In this document: positions 10,961 to 24,009 of the stretch, in pieces
How the letters are laid out: each line of letters starts with the position of its first letter
Numbering within the stretch: the stretch's first letter is position 1
NCBI RefSeq assembly: GCF_014633365.1
Contig: NC_068349.1
Coordinates: forward strand, 33,618,753 to 33,682,752
Reading direction: 5' to 3'
Source of the DNA: Diospyros lotus
Lineage: Eukaryota > Streptophyta > Magnoliopsida > Ericales > Ebenaceae
DNA: 64,000 bases
Program-made: the position numbers and the translations under genes
Notes under the pieces: model-generated
Seen by the model: only the letters and a program-made list of their open reading frames with translations
What the model was told of the DNA's origin: nothing
Databases searched by the model: none

Positions 10961-12696
10961 GCAAGATCGTGATTGGGAACAAGTTGATATTATTATGCAT
11001 ATATTAGGAAGATTTTATAGTGCAACGAAAATATTTTTTGCTCTAAATATCCTACAACACATATTTTTATTCATTAAATATTTTTAATTATCAATTATTT
11101 TACAAAATATAGGGCATAAAGATGTATGAACAATTTATAACCCCAATGAAAATAAAATTTAGAAAATATTGTATTGATATTCTAATGTTATATCTTAAGA
11201 CAGTTGTATTGCATTCCATGCAAAAGTGGGAAAGGGGTAGAATATATTTTTTGAAGTTTTATGAAGCAACTATGAGGATTAACACATAAAAATAAAAATA
11301 AAAATAAAAATTAAAAATTTAATTTTTGATATGTATAATTTATATGAGTCGTATCTTCATGAAGGATTTTTTCTTCAAAAGAAAAGTCTAAGAGATTATT
11401 AAAGTGGGTGTGATCTAAATACTTGAAATCTAAGAAACCAAAGGACACACCTTTAGACATCTAACAAATTTAATGAACTCGAATTCTATTTAAATGGGAG
11501 AAATTTTTTTTTTTCAATGAAATACTTAATAGTTTTGATATTTTGGCATGTTAGTGTCAAAACAAAGATGCATATCCTATTTTACTCGATCATTAAGGGA
11601 CATCTGTGGATTGCCATCAAGTTTACTTTTTCTATAGGAAACAAGGTGTTGAACTCAAAGAAATATATGTTATCACATCCAATCCTATAAATGTGCATAT
11701 AGTTTAAGAATTAACTACATGTCAAATTCGATCATTAAGGGATAGAAGTGATTGATGAATCTAGTGAGTCAAAACATAAAGATGATAGATGACCATCTAT
11801 AGAATAGTCAACTTTCAATTTTGGAGGGGAAGTCGAACATTTTTCAACAATCTATTTGTATTTATTTTATGTATTTTAGTAGTCAATTGTCAGTTTTCAC
11901 TTAGATTATTATTTCCTTGTCAAACTATAATAACTCAAGCATCAAAGTACCTTTGGGGATAATCTTTAGGATAATTTTTTGTAGGTACGTACTTTTAGTA
12001 TTTGGAGAAGATTGAACATCACTTAAGCATCGATTTATTTTTCTTTTATATCATTTAATAATTTATCATTCTCTCCACTTAAATTATATATATATATATA
12101 TTGAACTTATACTAACTTGAGTATCGAAGTGCGCTGGAGGCAACCTTGAGGCCAATTCTTTGTAGATACTTTTAGCATTGGAAAGAGATTGCGAATTGGT
12201 TTATTTTTTTTTTATGTGATTTGTAAACACTTCTAGTATTAGAGATGTTAGAGAAGTTGGACCATGCAAAATTAATAAATGTGGCAATTAATTGTGAGTA
12301 AAATTTGTTATAAAAAAATAATTTTGAGATTACAATTTAAATTTTATAACTAAAAAATATGAACTACTAAAATGTTGGAAGTTTATTTAAATTTTTGTAA
12401 ACAAATAAAAATATGTTTGAAATATTTTTATTTATATTTTAAAATACTTGTAAAATATTTTTTTTTAAAAGTATATATATATATATATATTTTGATTATC
12501 TTGGAGTCTCTGAGCTTCGCTTGACTAATTCTCAAGGATTGATGACCTTTTCGAAAAAAGTATATATATATTTTTAATTTGACATGAGTTGACTCATTCC
12601 CAAATCTTAGTCTATTAGGACTGAGATTAGCACGACTCATTGCCCCACGTCAAACACAACAAGGTCTTTTTATTAAGGGCTTGGGGTCGTGTCGCA
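10961..12696. other. Non-coding unit-A backbone
   Basis: Shared with 44090-45812 of unit B with scattered substitutions and small indels. AT-rich, with (TA)n tracts near 12088 and 12475. No gene, RNA or terminal-repeat structure recognised. Confidence 0.6.
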
Positions 12697-12701
12697 CCTG
12701 C

Positions 12702-15313
12702 TGTAATATCCCAAAAATAATAAAAGTTTAAATTAAATTAAATTAAATTAATTTAAACTAATTAAATTGAGAGGCAGTGCGCGTGTGCTTAGAGAGTAAG
12801 CAAAGTGGCCAAAATTTGATATTTTTTTTTTGGTCTCATGGAAGCTTCTGGCCGAATGGAGAAACCAGAAGAGAGAAACGAGAGTGAGAGTTGGAGAGGG
12901 AGAGCTCGGGAGAGAGCTTAAGGCTGAGAGCTCATGCGAGAGAGAGGGAGAGAGATAGAATGAGAGAGTGATGAGTTGCAGGGAAGCTGGCCGAGAGCTT
13001 GGCCATGGCAGCCGAGCAAGCAACCAGCAGTGGCAGCGATGTAGGGCAGAGCAGCAGTGTCGAGAGGCGTTCGGCGAGCCAGTGGGCGGCCGCGGCAAGG
13101 CGGCCAGGGGCTTGGCCGATCGGCCATGGCGGACGCGTTGAAGCTGTCGTGCGCGGGAGGAAGCTCGGGGTGGTTTACGCGACCGTTGGTGGAGGCCGCA
13201 GCGGTGCTAGTTTGGCCACGGGGAAGAAGAAGAAGAAGAAGATGAAGAAAGGAAAGAAGAAGAGAAGAAGAAGAAGAAAAGAAAATAAAATAAAATAAGG
13301 AAAAAAAATAAAAGAATTTTTAGATTTTTCGGCATGAGAAGTGATCAGGTACGTGGGTAAAAATTAGTAGAAACGTGATATGTTTAAATTATAAATTTTA
13401 CGCGATTAGAATTTTATTTTGGGTTATGTTTTGTTAATTTTGGGAGTTTAATCTATTGCAGCGTGTATTAATTTGGTGGTGTTTAAGCAGGGAAACGCCG
13501 TAAACAACTAGATTCAGGTAAGTTCTCATCTACCCTTACAATTTCTTTCCATTTTATGATCCCCTCGTCTTCCCTTAATTCGTTTCGGTTTCGCGTATTA
13601 ATTATTCGAAATAAGGATATTATTAGCGTGATTTAATTTAAATTAAATATGAGACTCGTTGGGATTTTATTTACGATGTGTCTACGTGGGATTTTAGACC
13701 GTTAAATTATTTATATTACATAGTTAGATTTAATTAATGTGAGCCGGGTTTTTTTAATAGTTATTAAACGTTTTACTTTGCAGCGGGAGTGCAAGGAAAA
13801 GAGGAAACGGCTGCATAAAGGCAAGTTCCTAACCCTCTCCTCATAATCTTTAATTCCCGTGAAAGACCCCGTGATTTCTTGTATTTTATCATCTTCCTTA
13901 CTCTAATTCAGCGCATAGCCTTATTTGTTAGATTATTATCCATTTGTGTTAATGTAAATTAAATCCGAGGCTTCTATAATATTATTCGTTGTGAGCCTAT
14001 GGGGGGTTTGTATCGCCCCCACTCCTTTTGGGAATGATACTGGACCAACCTGGGAACTAGGTTCCTAGACGTACGGGTTTATTTACGATTTTATCAGGTT
14101 TATTTACAATTTTATCGGGTTTATTTACAGTTTTCTCGGATTTATTTATAGTTCGGCTAGAGCTATTGAGCAGTAGGGCAGGGGTCGGTTGTTGGTGACA
14201 TTGGGGTAGACTATTGTACGGCCCTAAAGTGGACCGTCGGGTGGACACTCCTAGTCACTGGCCGTTGACTGATGCCGGGCACTGCTGACTAGTTCTGCCA
14301 GTATGTGATTTACTGCATGTTCAGATTTATTATATTGCTGTCCATGATTTGATATGCACATGGGTACGGATTGCATATTGGGATATTCATTTATTGAGTA
14401 TGCTTGGACACGGACATGCTAGCTTGGTTAGGTTGCATCCAGCACGGGCATATGCATCGCATGTGGTTTATTATGTGGGCAGAGCATGGCCTGATGCCTG
14501 GATGTATGGGCGCTGGTGTATCACGTTGATGCTCACTACGCCATTGCATTTCTATATGCATTGCATGGTTACTGATAGTATTTAGTTCCCGGACGGGAGT
14601 ATCGTTCCAAGGGAGCCTTTGGCTCGGGTGTCGAGAGTACCGACATAGACGGGTGACGGGAGTACCGACCCGGGATAGCGTGCGCAGATTTGTTGGAGAT
14701 ACATGTTGCCTTTCAGGGCAGCGGTAGGTTAGTATGAGACTTGGGTGCCAGGTATCTTGTGTGGGCCCCAAGGATTGGTATGTGTTTTTATTTTGCTATA
14801 CTATTGTGTTGTAGCATCTTATGGCTTGTGTGTGCCTGGGGGTTTATTCTGGGGAGAGATTTCGATTTTTGGTTTTGTGTAGCTTTCAGCCTTTCTTTCC
14901 TTACACTTGCTGAGTCTCTCGACTCACCTTACTTTCCATCATTCCAGGTAGAGGCAGCGTGGGCCATGGCAAAGGAGTCAGCTTTTGGCAGCAGAATCGG
15001 TATGGTGTACAGGCAGTCCCGGTCAACTCTAATAGTTCAGTAGGATTTACTTTATTATTTTCGATTGTGCCAGGTCATCCCTCGAGTCTCGTGTATGTTG
15101 GCAGGAGTCTGTTTTATTTATTGATCTTATGACTGCTGTGCTAGCGGTGTTCCCGTAGTGCATGCATGTGTTTAGCTTTGTTTTTCGCTGTTCTTATTTT
15201 TGTGTATGCATGTCAGGGTGGTTTTTGTCTTGTGGTTCATTCTTTCTCCTCCCGTAGGGGCTCCCGTTCGGGTAGTCCGGGTGGTCGGGGATATCCGGAC
15301 GGGGGTGCTTACA
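12702..15313 (+). mobile_element. Gypsy-type solo LTR, 2612 bp, with 5-bp target duplication
   Basis: Begins TGTAATATCCCAAAA, ends GGTGCTTACA, and is flanked by CCTGC on both sides (12697-12701 and 15314-15318). Unit B has the uninterrupted site CACCTACCTTTTGTAATAAGGG near 45810, so the insertion came after the A/B duplication. A GC-rich 5' part (12840-13250), an intron-like middle and the GACTCACC...CATTCCAGGTA motif near 14925-14950 fit a chromovirus-type LTR. No internal coding region remains. Open frames inside are not recognisable proteins. Confidence 0.88.
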
Positions 15314-15318
15314 CCTGC

Positions 15319-16386
15319 CTTTTGTAATAAGGGTGTCGGGTTGACAAAACGCATTTAAAAAAAAGGGGGCCTAACCTGGCTCGGGCCACCAAAAAAAAGT
15401 CGAATTAACTTGGGGAATAAACTTAGGTCATAAAAAATGATTGATTTCTTTATTTGAAACTAATTATTTCAATTACCAGAAACAATGGTTTCTACTCAGG
15501 ATTACATTTTTATTTTTTATTTAGTTAAATTTAATTAAATTTAACTTAATTATTGTTTAAGTAATGACATTTTTGACGGATCAAATGTTCGAAAAAAAAA
15601 CAAACTTAAAACGCATTGACATCTGAAGTTATTTTTAAACTACAAGATCTAGGGCAATTTACCCAAAGTATTATTCAAAAAATTTGGAATTAAATATAAA
15701 GTTTATTAGACAATTGAAAAAATTGAAATTAAACACAGAGTAAATTCAGCAACTTTCTATAACTTAGATAAAAGATTTTCCATGAAAACAAGTAAACTTT
15801 ATTTTCAAGTGCCCATGAACTCACCTAACCAAGGCTTTATCACTGTGGGTTGGGCCTGCTCTGAGAGCACTAAGGCTCGAACTAATCTTGATGGGGTAGT
15901 CTGATTAGCAGAGCCCAACACCAATGATTGAATGGTTCAAAAAAATTAAGGCCATGTGAAGGCTATCATTTTCCCTTTTTAATGTTATTACTTTAAAACA
16001 AAATAAAAAGGTATTGTGCTCTTTTAAATATTTTAAAAAATGAGAACAACACAAAGAAAATGTTTGTAGAATTTCCATTTTTTATTTTTACTACTACTTG
16101 CTATTATTGCTATTAGAATCAACAAAATTTGACTACTTTAATTGTTAGGAAAAGACTTTTTATAACTAAATAAATGAATGGTTGGATCTATGTGACCTTG
16201 CATGTCACATGTGGTTGATGCGACGCTTCATTCACCACGTTGTGTGGTGCAGACACTTTATCTCTCTTATGATTATAACAAGGCTCTATCTGCCATATGT
16301 TGAAGTTATGTGTATTTCATATAAACATAGCATTTTACATAGACGGATGAGAATTAATTGAGTTGAAAATTTAGATATTTTGTGTT
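15319..16386. other. Non-coding unit-A backbone
   Basis: Colinear with about 45818-46880 in unit B. AT-rich and without recognisable genes. Small indels separate the two copies. Confidence 0.6.
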
Positions 16387-16387
16387 A

Positions 16388-16390
16388 CAA

Positions 16391-16443
<53 letters not shown>
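16388..16443 (+). repeat. (AAT)n microsatellite
   Basis: About 18 uninterrupted AAT units. The matching site in unit B (about 46885-46907) is short and partly inverted (AATAATTATTATT). Confidence 0.95.
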
Positions 16444-16444
<1 letters not shown>

Positions 16445-16510
16445 TACTTTGTTATCTAAAGTGATAGTTCTATCAATACTACCCCAAACGAGAATTTGAG
16501 ATCTCAAGTT

Positions 16511-16630
16511 TGAATTTAGAGTTCAAAGATTATTTAGGTAGTCACCTACTATATAATTCATAAATTTGAATGAATTTAGAGTTCAAAGATTATTTAGGTA
16601 GTCACCTACTATATAATTCATAAATTTGAA
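16511..16630 (+). repeat. Perfect 60-bp tandem duplication
   Basis: TGAATTTAGAGTTCAAAGAT and the following 40 bases occur twice in a row without a visible mismatch. Unit B (about 46970-47030) has the segment once. Confidence 0.93.
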
Positions 16631-16715
16631 GGTAATAACGTTGATAACTACGTGTCATCATAGGTAGGTATTCCTTCACTAACCTAGAAATTGGGACCAC
16701 ATGCATGATACAAAT

Positions 16716-17117
16716 CAAATGAAGGAGGCCACCAATGCAACACTTTGTGGCCTCCTTCACAAAGTATTTGATCCTGTTTTGATATTTATATTTGTTTTGC
16801 ACCCAACTTAGAAGTGTTCATTTTTAATTTCACATACTTAAACGGACAAATATATTATGTGGATAAATTATTATCATTACTATTAAATATACTTCTCTCT
16901 TGGAATTATCGTACTTCAAATGAAGGAGGCCACCAATGCAACACTTTGTGGCCTCCTTCACAAAGTATTTGATCATGTTTTGATATTTATATTTGTTTTG
17001 CACCCAACTTAGAAGTGTTCATTTTTAATTTCACATACTTAAACGGACAAATATATTATGTGGATAAATTATTATCATTACTATTAAATATACTTCTCTC
17101 TTGGAATTATTGTACTT
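16716..17117 (+). repeat. 201-bp tandem duplication
   Basis: The block beginning TCAAATGAAGGAGGCCACC recurs with a 201-bp period (GAAGGAGGCC at 16721 and 16922), nearly identical. The block itself contains the inverted pair GGAGGCCACC...GGCCTCCTTC around a short loop. A diverged relative of its right part is at 22018-22165. Confidence 0.9.
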
Positions 17118-17260
17118 GCGCGGTCTTCTGTCTCTCGTATCCTCGATTTCGACAGGAAAGGTAAATTGCAGGTGGAGACTTTGTCTCACTACGCAAGACA
17201 AGGAATCGAATCCATGACTTACTGGTGTGAATCTTAATTTATCCATAGTGCCATCGAAGT
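17118..17260 (-). mobile_element. Candidate tRNA-derived SINE (minus)
   Basis: The minus strand reads TAAATTAAGATTCACACC, then GTCATGGATTCGATTCC, which resembles an RNA polymerase III B box (GGTTCGATTCC). It continues into GAGACAAAGTCTCCACCTG and a GATACGAGAGA tail motif. Related copies are at 22140-22310, 23000-23175, 56830-57000 and 57825-57995. No PBS or coding region is present, consistent with a SINE. Confidence 0.5.
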
Positions 17261-19130
17261 TTACTTTTTCTATAGAAAACAGGGCATCAAACTCAAAGAG
17301 ATATATGTTATCGCATGAAAAATATTAGAGATAAAATTGAAAAACGAACTAAAATTCTCAAGTGGACAACCAAATAGGTTAAAATTTTTATATTTTAAAT
17401 GAAAATAAAAATAAGCGCACACAAAAAGAAGAAAAAAATATGAAAAATTAAAACAAAAAACTAATTGGTTTAAGTTTTGTTTTTTTTCAATTTTTAGTCT
17501 TATTTTGTGTGTGTGTATTTAGTTTGTTGTTCTGATTTGGAAAATGAAAACCCTAACATGTTTACAATTTTTAGTTATTTATTTCATTTTTTCTTATCTT
17601 TTCTTTAAAAATTTTAGGGCTTGTTTGGTTATAGATTTTTTTTTTAATTTTTAACTTTAATTTCTATTGAATGGTTGATCGTGTAACGTTAAAAATTCAT
17701 TTTTTTTAATTTTCCAACTTTATATTATGAATTACAAAATACCAAAAATATATGTTTTCTAAACTCTATAAAAATACATGTTATTATTTTTTTAAAACAC
17801 AAAAATGTTGAAAACGTTTAGTGGTTAATTTGAGTTAGAACTTAAAAAATATTTTCTACAACCAAACGGGCCCTTAGAATTTGTTGGATTTCCTTATTAT
17901 TTGTAGGTTTTATATTCATTTGTATTTAGGAAAAAATGAACTCATTCCCCAAAAAGGAAAAATTATGGTTTTAGTTTTTTCATTTTTGACTTACTACTTT
18001 TAGTAACTTTTCAAAATATGAATTTTCACAAAGATTAATTGACCGCCTTATTAGACCAGGAGCAAGTATGATGATTCTTAGGAAGTTCTTATGATCTTAA
18101 TGGCATAGCATTCTTGCACCAAAACTAGAAATTGGGACCAAAAAATTCAAAGATTGAATGATGGTCTTCTTGGAAGGCTTGTGGATGACAATTTGTGGTC
18201 CATTGTGGCCTTCTCACATCTGTCCGCCTTATTGGGCTTGGTCCCCAATGTAACCCAAAAAACATAGATAAAGGCACTGATGAATGCTTTTACCAACCAC
18301 TTAAAAGTGGTATTTCATGATAAGAAGGGTGGGTTTGGAAACATATTTTTTTAGCAAATTTGGGATTGTGGGTGGGTTTCATTAATACTTTAATCTTGTT
18401 AAGGGACGAGTGACTTTGAAGTATACAATTTATACATTAAAGTGAGAAAAACGATAGAAATCATAATGTAGTAACATAATTATTGTTTATTTCGACCTCT
18501 CCACATGGGTGGGGTTTTGTATAATATGATTAGTTGCTAATATATTTATATATATATATATATTTTGATGATTTAGGTTTCAGGCTTCACTCGACTAGTT
18601 TTGGAAGAGAATGGTCTTCCTCCTTGATTCGCTTTATAGGTAAATGCAGATGCATCGTAATTTTTTGCATCACAATTTTTTAATTGTTTGCATTACAATA
18701 TTTTTTTAAAAAAAAATTAACCTATGCTAATATGACAATCTATGAATCACAATTTTTATCATGAATCACAATCTATCCTCATAAGACAATCTATGAGTCC
18801 TCTCTCTAGTTGGGAGAGAGTTCTCGTATTAATTGTTTACATCACAATTTTTTTAAAAAATATTAAAAGAATTTATTGTGATTCAATATCTCAATTTTCT
18901 ATATTCATAAGACAATCTACGAATCTTAACGATTAACTAATTGAAATTTTCAATTTTTTGTAATTTTGGAATCTTGTTAAAAACAATTAACCTTTTATCA
19001 TTAAATGATGACTTGATGGATGAACTCAACATAAAGAAAGATGACTAAGAGGATGTCTTTTAAATGATAACTGATGTGTTATAGGTAAAAATTTATTAAA
19101 AGACAAAAAAAAAAGAAAACTAAAAGCCCA
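17261..19130. other. Non-coding unit-A backbone
   Basis: Similar to about 50600-51340 and 52500-53310 in unit B, and in part again to 48380-49080. No gene recognised. Runs of T and A and short-open frames only. Confidence 0.55.
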
Positions 19131-20968
19131 AAGTAATATTTTAAGTTGCTTACAGCACTCATGAAGTGCTCAAGCTGATGCTACAAATAATTAGACATCA
19201 ATGTGAGAATATAGTTACGGGCTCTTATATCATGTTCTTTCAAAATCTCTCAAGTGATAATCTCCTCCTCAATTGAAGTTAATGGAATATCAATAGGTGG
19301 TATATAGGACAAATTGCATCTATTTTTTCTATATTGAGCACAATTTTTAAGACTTCAAAATCAATCATAAAAATTAGGGCCAGTGAGTCTATTGGTTTTT
19401 AGAACACGAGTTAAATGATTTAAACTTATCATTTTTATCTGTAAAAAATAAATAAATATATTAGTTTACATATTTGTAAAACTCTATTTAATTAAGGATT
19501 TTTTATTAAATGGGTACTCCCAATATTTTTTCGAATCCTGCACTTTTTAGACATAAAATGTTATTTTTAAACAAAATCCAATAACGAATGATTGAATTCT
19601 CTTTTATAAGAATACCCCTCACATTTTAATTACTTAAAGTAGTCTTATAATTGAGTAGGCAACACTTGCCAGCACATCATGTATAAAACTCGACCTTCGG
19701 CTTCCAACGTATCATAAACCTCACATTTACAGTTTTTTAACCTAATGGATTAGTTAGATCTCACCCACTGTCTAGCTAAGTACATCACCCTCTCTCACAT
19801 TTTAGTTACTTGGTTAGGGGAGACCCATTGAACAATGTCCCATCTAATGGTTAAATAAGAGAAATCAAATAATCCTTTATGAAATATACCCTCATATTTA
19901 CAGTTTTTTGGATACAACCAATTAGATTGATAAACCCCTACGGTAGTGGAAAACCATGATAAATTAGATTTACAGTTTAGATCTAATATTAATCTTTTGG
20001 GTTTCTTATTTTAAGGTCTCATCAGATTCTACTATTCATTCCATCACACGGCCATTACATAATAAAATGAATAATAAATGATAAATTAACCAGGATAACC
20101 ATGGGCTTATTCATAGAACAAAATCAAGCCTTTAGAGTTTAAACTATGCCACACATCAACTCCTTGATGGACTGTTGCTTCACTACTTCTGTTACGATCA
20201 ACTATTGACGCCGTCTTCAATTTATATTTCTTGTAAAATAAATATTAAAAGAAGATACTTGAAGCTTATGTCTCAATACATGTTCGAATGAATTAATTAT
20301 TACAAATTTGAATTAAATCAAACGAAACCATATAACATTTATTCATTCATACATATCAAGTCCAGTCTCATCATGTACATACATTCGTTTCCACTATTTC
20401 AAAACAAGTTTTAAAAACATTTATCCTACATATGTCAAATAATACAATCTGACATTTAAACAATTATATCTAAATCCCCATGTTAATTTATAATATGAAT
20501 TACCGCATAACCATAACAACGAAGCAATTAACTAGAACATGTTGCCTGGCTTCTAGAACTGGCACGTCAATTAAATGCAATATTTAACACATACATCCAT
20601 ATATATCCATTAAATACCAAGTTGAGGTTCTGATGCCACTAAAAGGAATCACTAGTACGGTGGTACACGCAAAAATAAATTTTTTATCGTGTATCAAATA
20701 CATGCATTAAAATATAATATACACTCCATACATATATTGGATATTTAAGCAGCACGCATATTCAACAATTAAATATATAAATAAATACATGCCCGTTATT
20801 CGATGTAAGGTTAGGATACAGAAACGATTTCTGTACTGAGACCATATCCACCTCATATTGTGATAGTCCCAGTCTGTCTACACCTAATATGTAGCAGGGT
20901 ACCATTTCGCATATTCACTTAATCTGTACATGCATATTATTAGAAACTAAAAGCCCAAAGTAAAACCC
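19118..20968. other. Unit-A-only block between direct repeats
   Basis: The string AACTAAAAGCCCAAAGTAA occurs at about 19119 and 20948 and brackets about 1.8 kb with no counterpart in unit B. On the minus strand near 19150-19310 a broken frame reads EHDIRARNYILTLMSNYL, perhaps a decayed retroelement protein. GTTCTGATGCCACT at about 20627 resembles a minus-strand primer-binding site (AGTGGCATCAGAAC). No intact gene is present. The block may be an old retroelement insertion or a deletion in unit B. Confidence 0.4.
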
Positions 20969-22017
20969 CTCATAAAAATGAAGGGGACTTAAACCTTATA
21001 TTAATCGGTTTAGGTGGCAACTATATATGCCATTTAAACTAAGCAATTATCAGTACAAGTTTAGAAGAGTTAAATTAATGCATTATCAAATGAAGAAATA
21101 AATATATGAACGTAACGTAGCAAAGGAGGGAGACCACTAGGTAGTTGGAATACGGATTGGAGTGCAGACATCACTTATTGTCTTCTGTCTTCTTTCTTCG
21201 TGCTGGAAAGTGTTTTGGGTCAATTTTATTGAATTTATATTCAATAAAATTAAATTTAAAATTTAAAAAAATTAATTGATTTAATTGAAATTAACCAAAA
21301 TAATCGAATCTGAGTTGAATTATATTCAAAATAACTAATAATATTAAGAAAGTTGGGTAAAGATTTAAAACGATTTAGTAAATGTTATCGTTGTTATTAT
21401 TATTATTATAGACCTTAACTTGGGTTTATTTTAGCAATAATTTTATAAATAGACTAAAGCTTAGTGTGTGTGTGTGTTTTGAAAAACCCCATATAATCCG
21501 GTTAGTGTAATTTTTTTTTTTTTTTAATATTGGAGATAAGTTTGGAGGCCAATAGAAATGACTAAAAAAGGCTTAAACGCGTATCAAAAGAACAAAGTAA
21601 TTAAACAAGAGGGTACGATTAGACAAAATAAGCAATAAGAGAAATTTAAAGGTCGGGCCTATCAAGAACTAACTTGAAACTAGCACACAATTAGAGACGA
21701 GAAAAGTGATCAAAATAATCATTGTATGCGAGACAAATAAAACCATATGAAAAACTTATTTAGAAGTCATTTAGAAATGAACCAAAAATAGTTAGTTCAC
21801 CACAACTCTTGCATTGCTCGTCGATTTGAATGTTTAAAATTAGATTAAAGCATTTCTTTCTTATATAAAACGAAAAAGATAAGAATATAAAAATGAGGAT
21901 GAAAATGTTTCATATAGTTTAATCAATGTTTTAAAAGAAAAATAAAAAAATCTTCGTTCCAAACACGAAAAGAAGTCTGAGTAACACCACTGCATAGGTA
22001 TATACTTTGAGAATATT
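20969..22017. other. Non-coding unit-A backbone
   Basis: Colinear with about 55935-56790. Contains (TTA)n near 21398 and (GT)n near 21465. Bases from about 21826 to 22010 are absent from B. No gene recognised. Confidence 0.55.
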
Positions 22018-22139
22018 TGATCCTATTTTGATATTTATATTTGTTTTGCACCCAACTTAGAAATGTTCATTTTTAATTTCACATACTTAAACGGATAAAT
22101 ATATTATTTGGATAAATTATTATCATTACTATTATATGT

Positions 22140-22310
22140 ACCTCTCTTTTGAGATTATCGTCTTTGCGTGATTTTTCGTCCCTCGTATCCTTAATTTCAA
22201 CAAATGAGATAAATTACATGTAAAAATTTTGTCTCATTGTAAAGAACAAGAAATCAAATCTATAATTTATTGATATTAATTTTAATTTATTATAATTTAA
22301 TCACTAACAC
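22140..22310 (-). mobile_element. Candidate SINE copy (minus, decayed)
   Basis: Diverged copy of the family at 17118-17260, with the GATTTGATTTC B-box-like string and the GGATACGAGGGACG tail motif on the minus strand. Counterpart in B at 56830-57000. Confidence 0.45.
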
Positions 22311-22940
22311 TCTCAGAATAGTAATTGCACCTCGCACTTAGCTGTACAATAAGGGGGACGAAGCAGTCCTGCAATCTGCCCCTGCCTTAGATCAAATCAA
22401 TGCTATGCCTATGCCCATTTGATGCTTTGGTGCGTCAACCATCCAGCTGGTCTAATTAGAATTGTCGCATCATTTACTTGAATTTTGTGGTCCAAGTGGT
22501 AGACCATGTGCAAGGGATGGATCAAAGGGGACTGACTACTACACATGAAAAGATAGTCATAGATGAGTTGAACCAATGAGTGTTTATAGTCGGTACGTTT
22601 CTATAGTTTGAACCAATTGATACCACGTGGCACCCACATATAGGTCGTTGCTCAAATTCATCTATGATAATTGTTCTTTGCATAAAATTTAATTTAATTA
22701 TGAGATAGAGATAGAGATAGGCATGCCAAACTCACTCGTAGGGGCGGATGCATGCACAATTAAAAATATTTTTTAATATAAAAATTAATTTTTTAATGTA
22801 AAAAATAATAAATTTTATTAATAATTCAGTCAAAAAAAATTTCAACCCATTCCAAAATTTGTGATGTGTAATTTTATACCTAAAAAAATAAATTAAACAT
22901 AATCTAATTAAAATTATCGCTTATAGATAGGATGTGAAAT
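22311..22940. other. Unrecognised conserved A/B stretch
   Basis: Bases 22320-22690 match 57010-57380 in unit B with few changes, including CAATAAGGGGGACG and GTCCTGCAATCTGCC. The minus strand is partly open in B (57099-57383), but no family is recognised and A is not open over the same range, so no gene is called. Confidence 0.4.
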
Positions 22941-22999
22941 GACCGAATTGACCAAAATTGTCTAATAACGTCATTAGGCTAATATCAAGTGTCATTTTT

Positions 23000-23175
23000 T
23001 TGTCTTGCGTATCATGTGGTTGGCTCATGATAAGTTAAGATTCGCACCAGCAGATCATGTATTCGATTCTTTGTTCTGCATAGTAAGATAAAGTTTTCAC
23101 CTGCGATTTACTTTCTTTACCAAAATTGAGGATACGAGCGATAAAAAATCGTGCGAGAACAATAATCTCAAAAAA
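23000..23175 (+). mobile_element. Candidate SINE copy (plus)
   Basis: Reads TGGTTGGCTCATGATAAGTT, then ATGTATTCGATTCTTTG (B-box-like), GATAAAGTTTTCACCTG, GAGGATACGAGCGA and an A-rich tail (CTCAAAAAAAACG). This is the layout of a tRNA-derived plant SINE. Counterpart at 57825-57995 with GGTCATGGGTTTGATTCC. Confidence 0.55.
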
Positions 23176-23245
23176 AACGAAAGAAGAAGAAGATAAGTTG
23201 CTTTTGTCGTTTTTTTGTTTTTTAAGAGACCAATATTATATTTTT

Positions 23246-23503
23246 TAATGTCCCCATGCCAAACTCCTGAGTAAAACTTTCATTTATATGTTTGTTTCCA
23301 AATTAACTGCTCAGAACCTAACACGCAACAAGCAACAGGCATGCCCTGAATGCAGGCGCCAGTTAGGCCAATATCAAGTGTCATTTCTTCAGGCCAACGC
23401 ACAGCATCACCACCCCATTCGGCATTTGGTATAAGTCTGTTCTTTTTATTTAAATTATTTATGTAACAGTATGGAATAATTTGGTTATATTCTATTCTTT
23501 TTT
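23246..23503. other. Near-identical A/B non-coding block (unit A copy)
   Basis: From AATGTCCCCATGCC to TATTCTATTC the sequence appears identical to 58498-58755, while sequence on either side shows substitutions and indels. It includes GGCATGCCCTGAATGCAGG and GTTAGGCCAATATCAAG. No open frame or known motif explains the conservation. Confidence 0.6.
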
Positions 23504-24009
23504 TTCTAAGAAAATCATGAATCTATTTAGATTGATTCCCCCCCCCCCCAAAAAAAAAAAAATTAACTTAATCGTTAGAGGACATACAAAGTCTTGTCTT
23601 TCTATTACAGATCAAGAAAGTTTTCGATAAGCTCATGATCGAGTTCGGCCGGAGTTCAAGAAATCTAATCAAGAGCACATTTCCTTCGGATTTGGTGACG
23701 ATCAACTCTAAAACATCGTCAAAATATTTTAGTTGAACTACACCTTATCTTTTATCTTAACATCTAATAGATATATTTTATTTTTAAATTTAAATAATTG
23801 TCCTTGATGGGCTAATATATATATATATAATAATAATAATTAATGATTTATATATATATAATAAATATTATATGTTAAATTAATTATTATTAAATATTAA
23901 AAAATATCTCTCTTTCTTTTCAGATAAATTTATATAAGATTTTACTAATAAAAAAAATGATTTATATGTTTCTCATTTCATAAAAGTATGATTCTTAATA
24001 CATTTTTTA

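Noticed and set aside
12748..13298. GC-rich open frames of 60-116 codons
   Set aside because: They lie in the 5' part of a Gypsy-type LTR and overlap on both strands. No recognisable domain.
14349..15043. Open frames of 78-126 codons on both strands
   Set aside because: Inside the same LTR; no protein family recognised.
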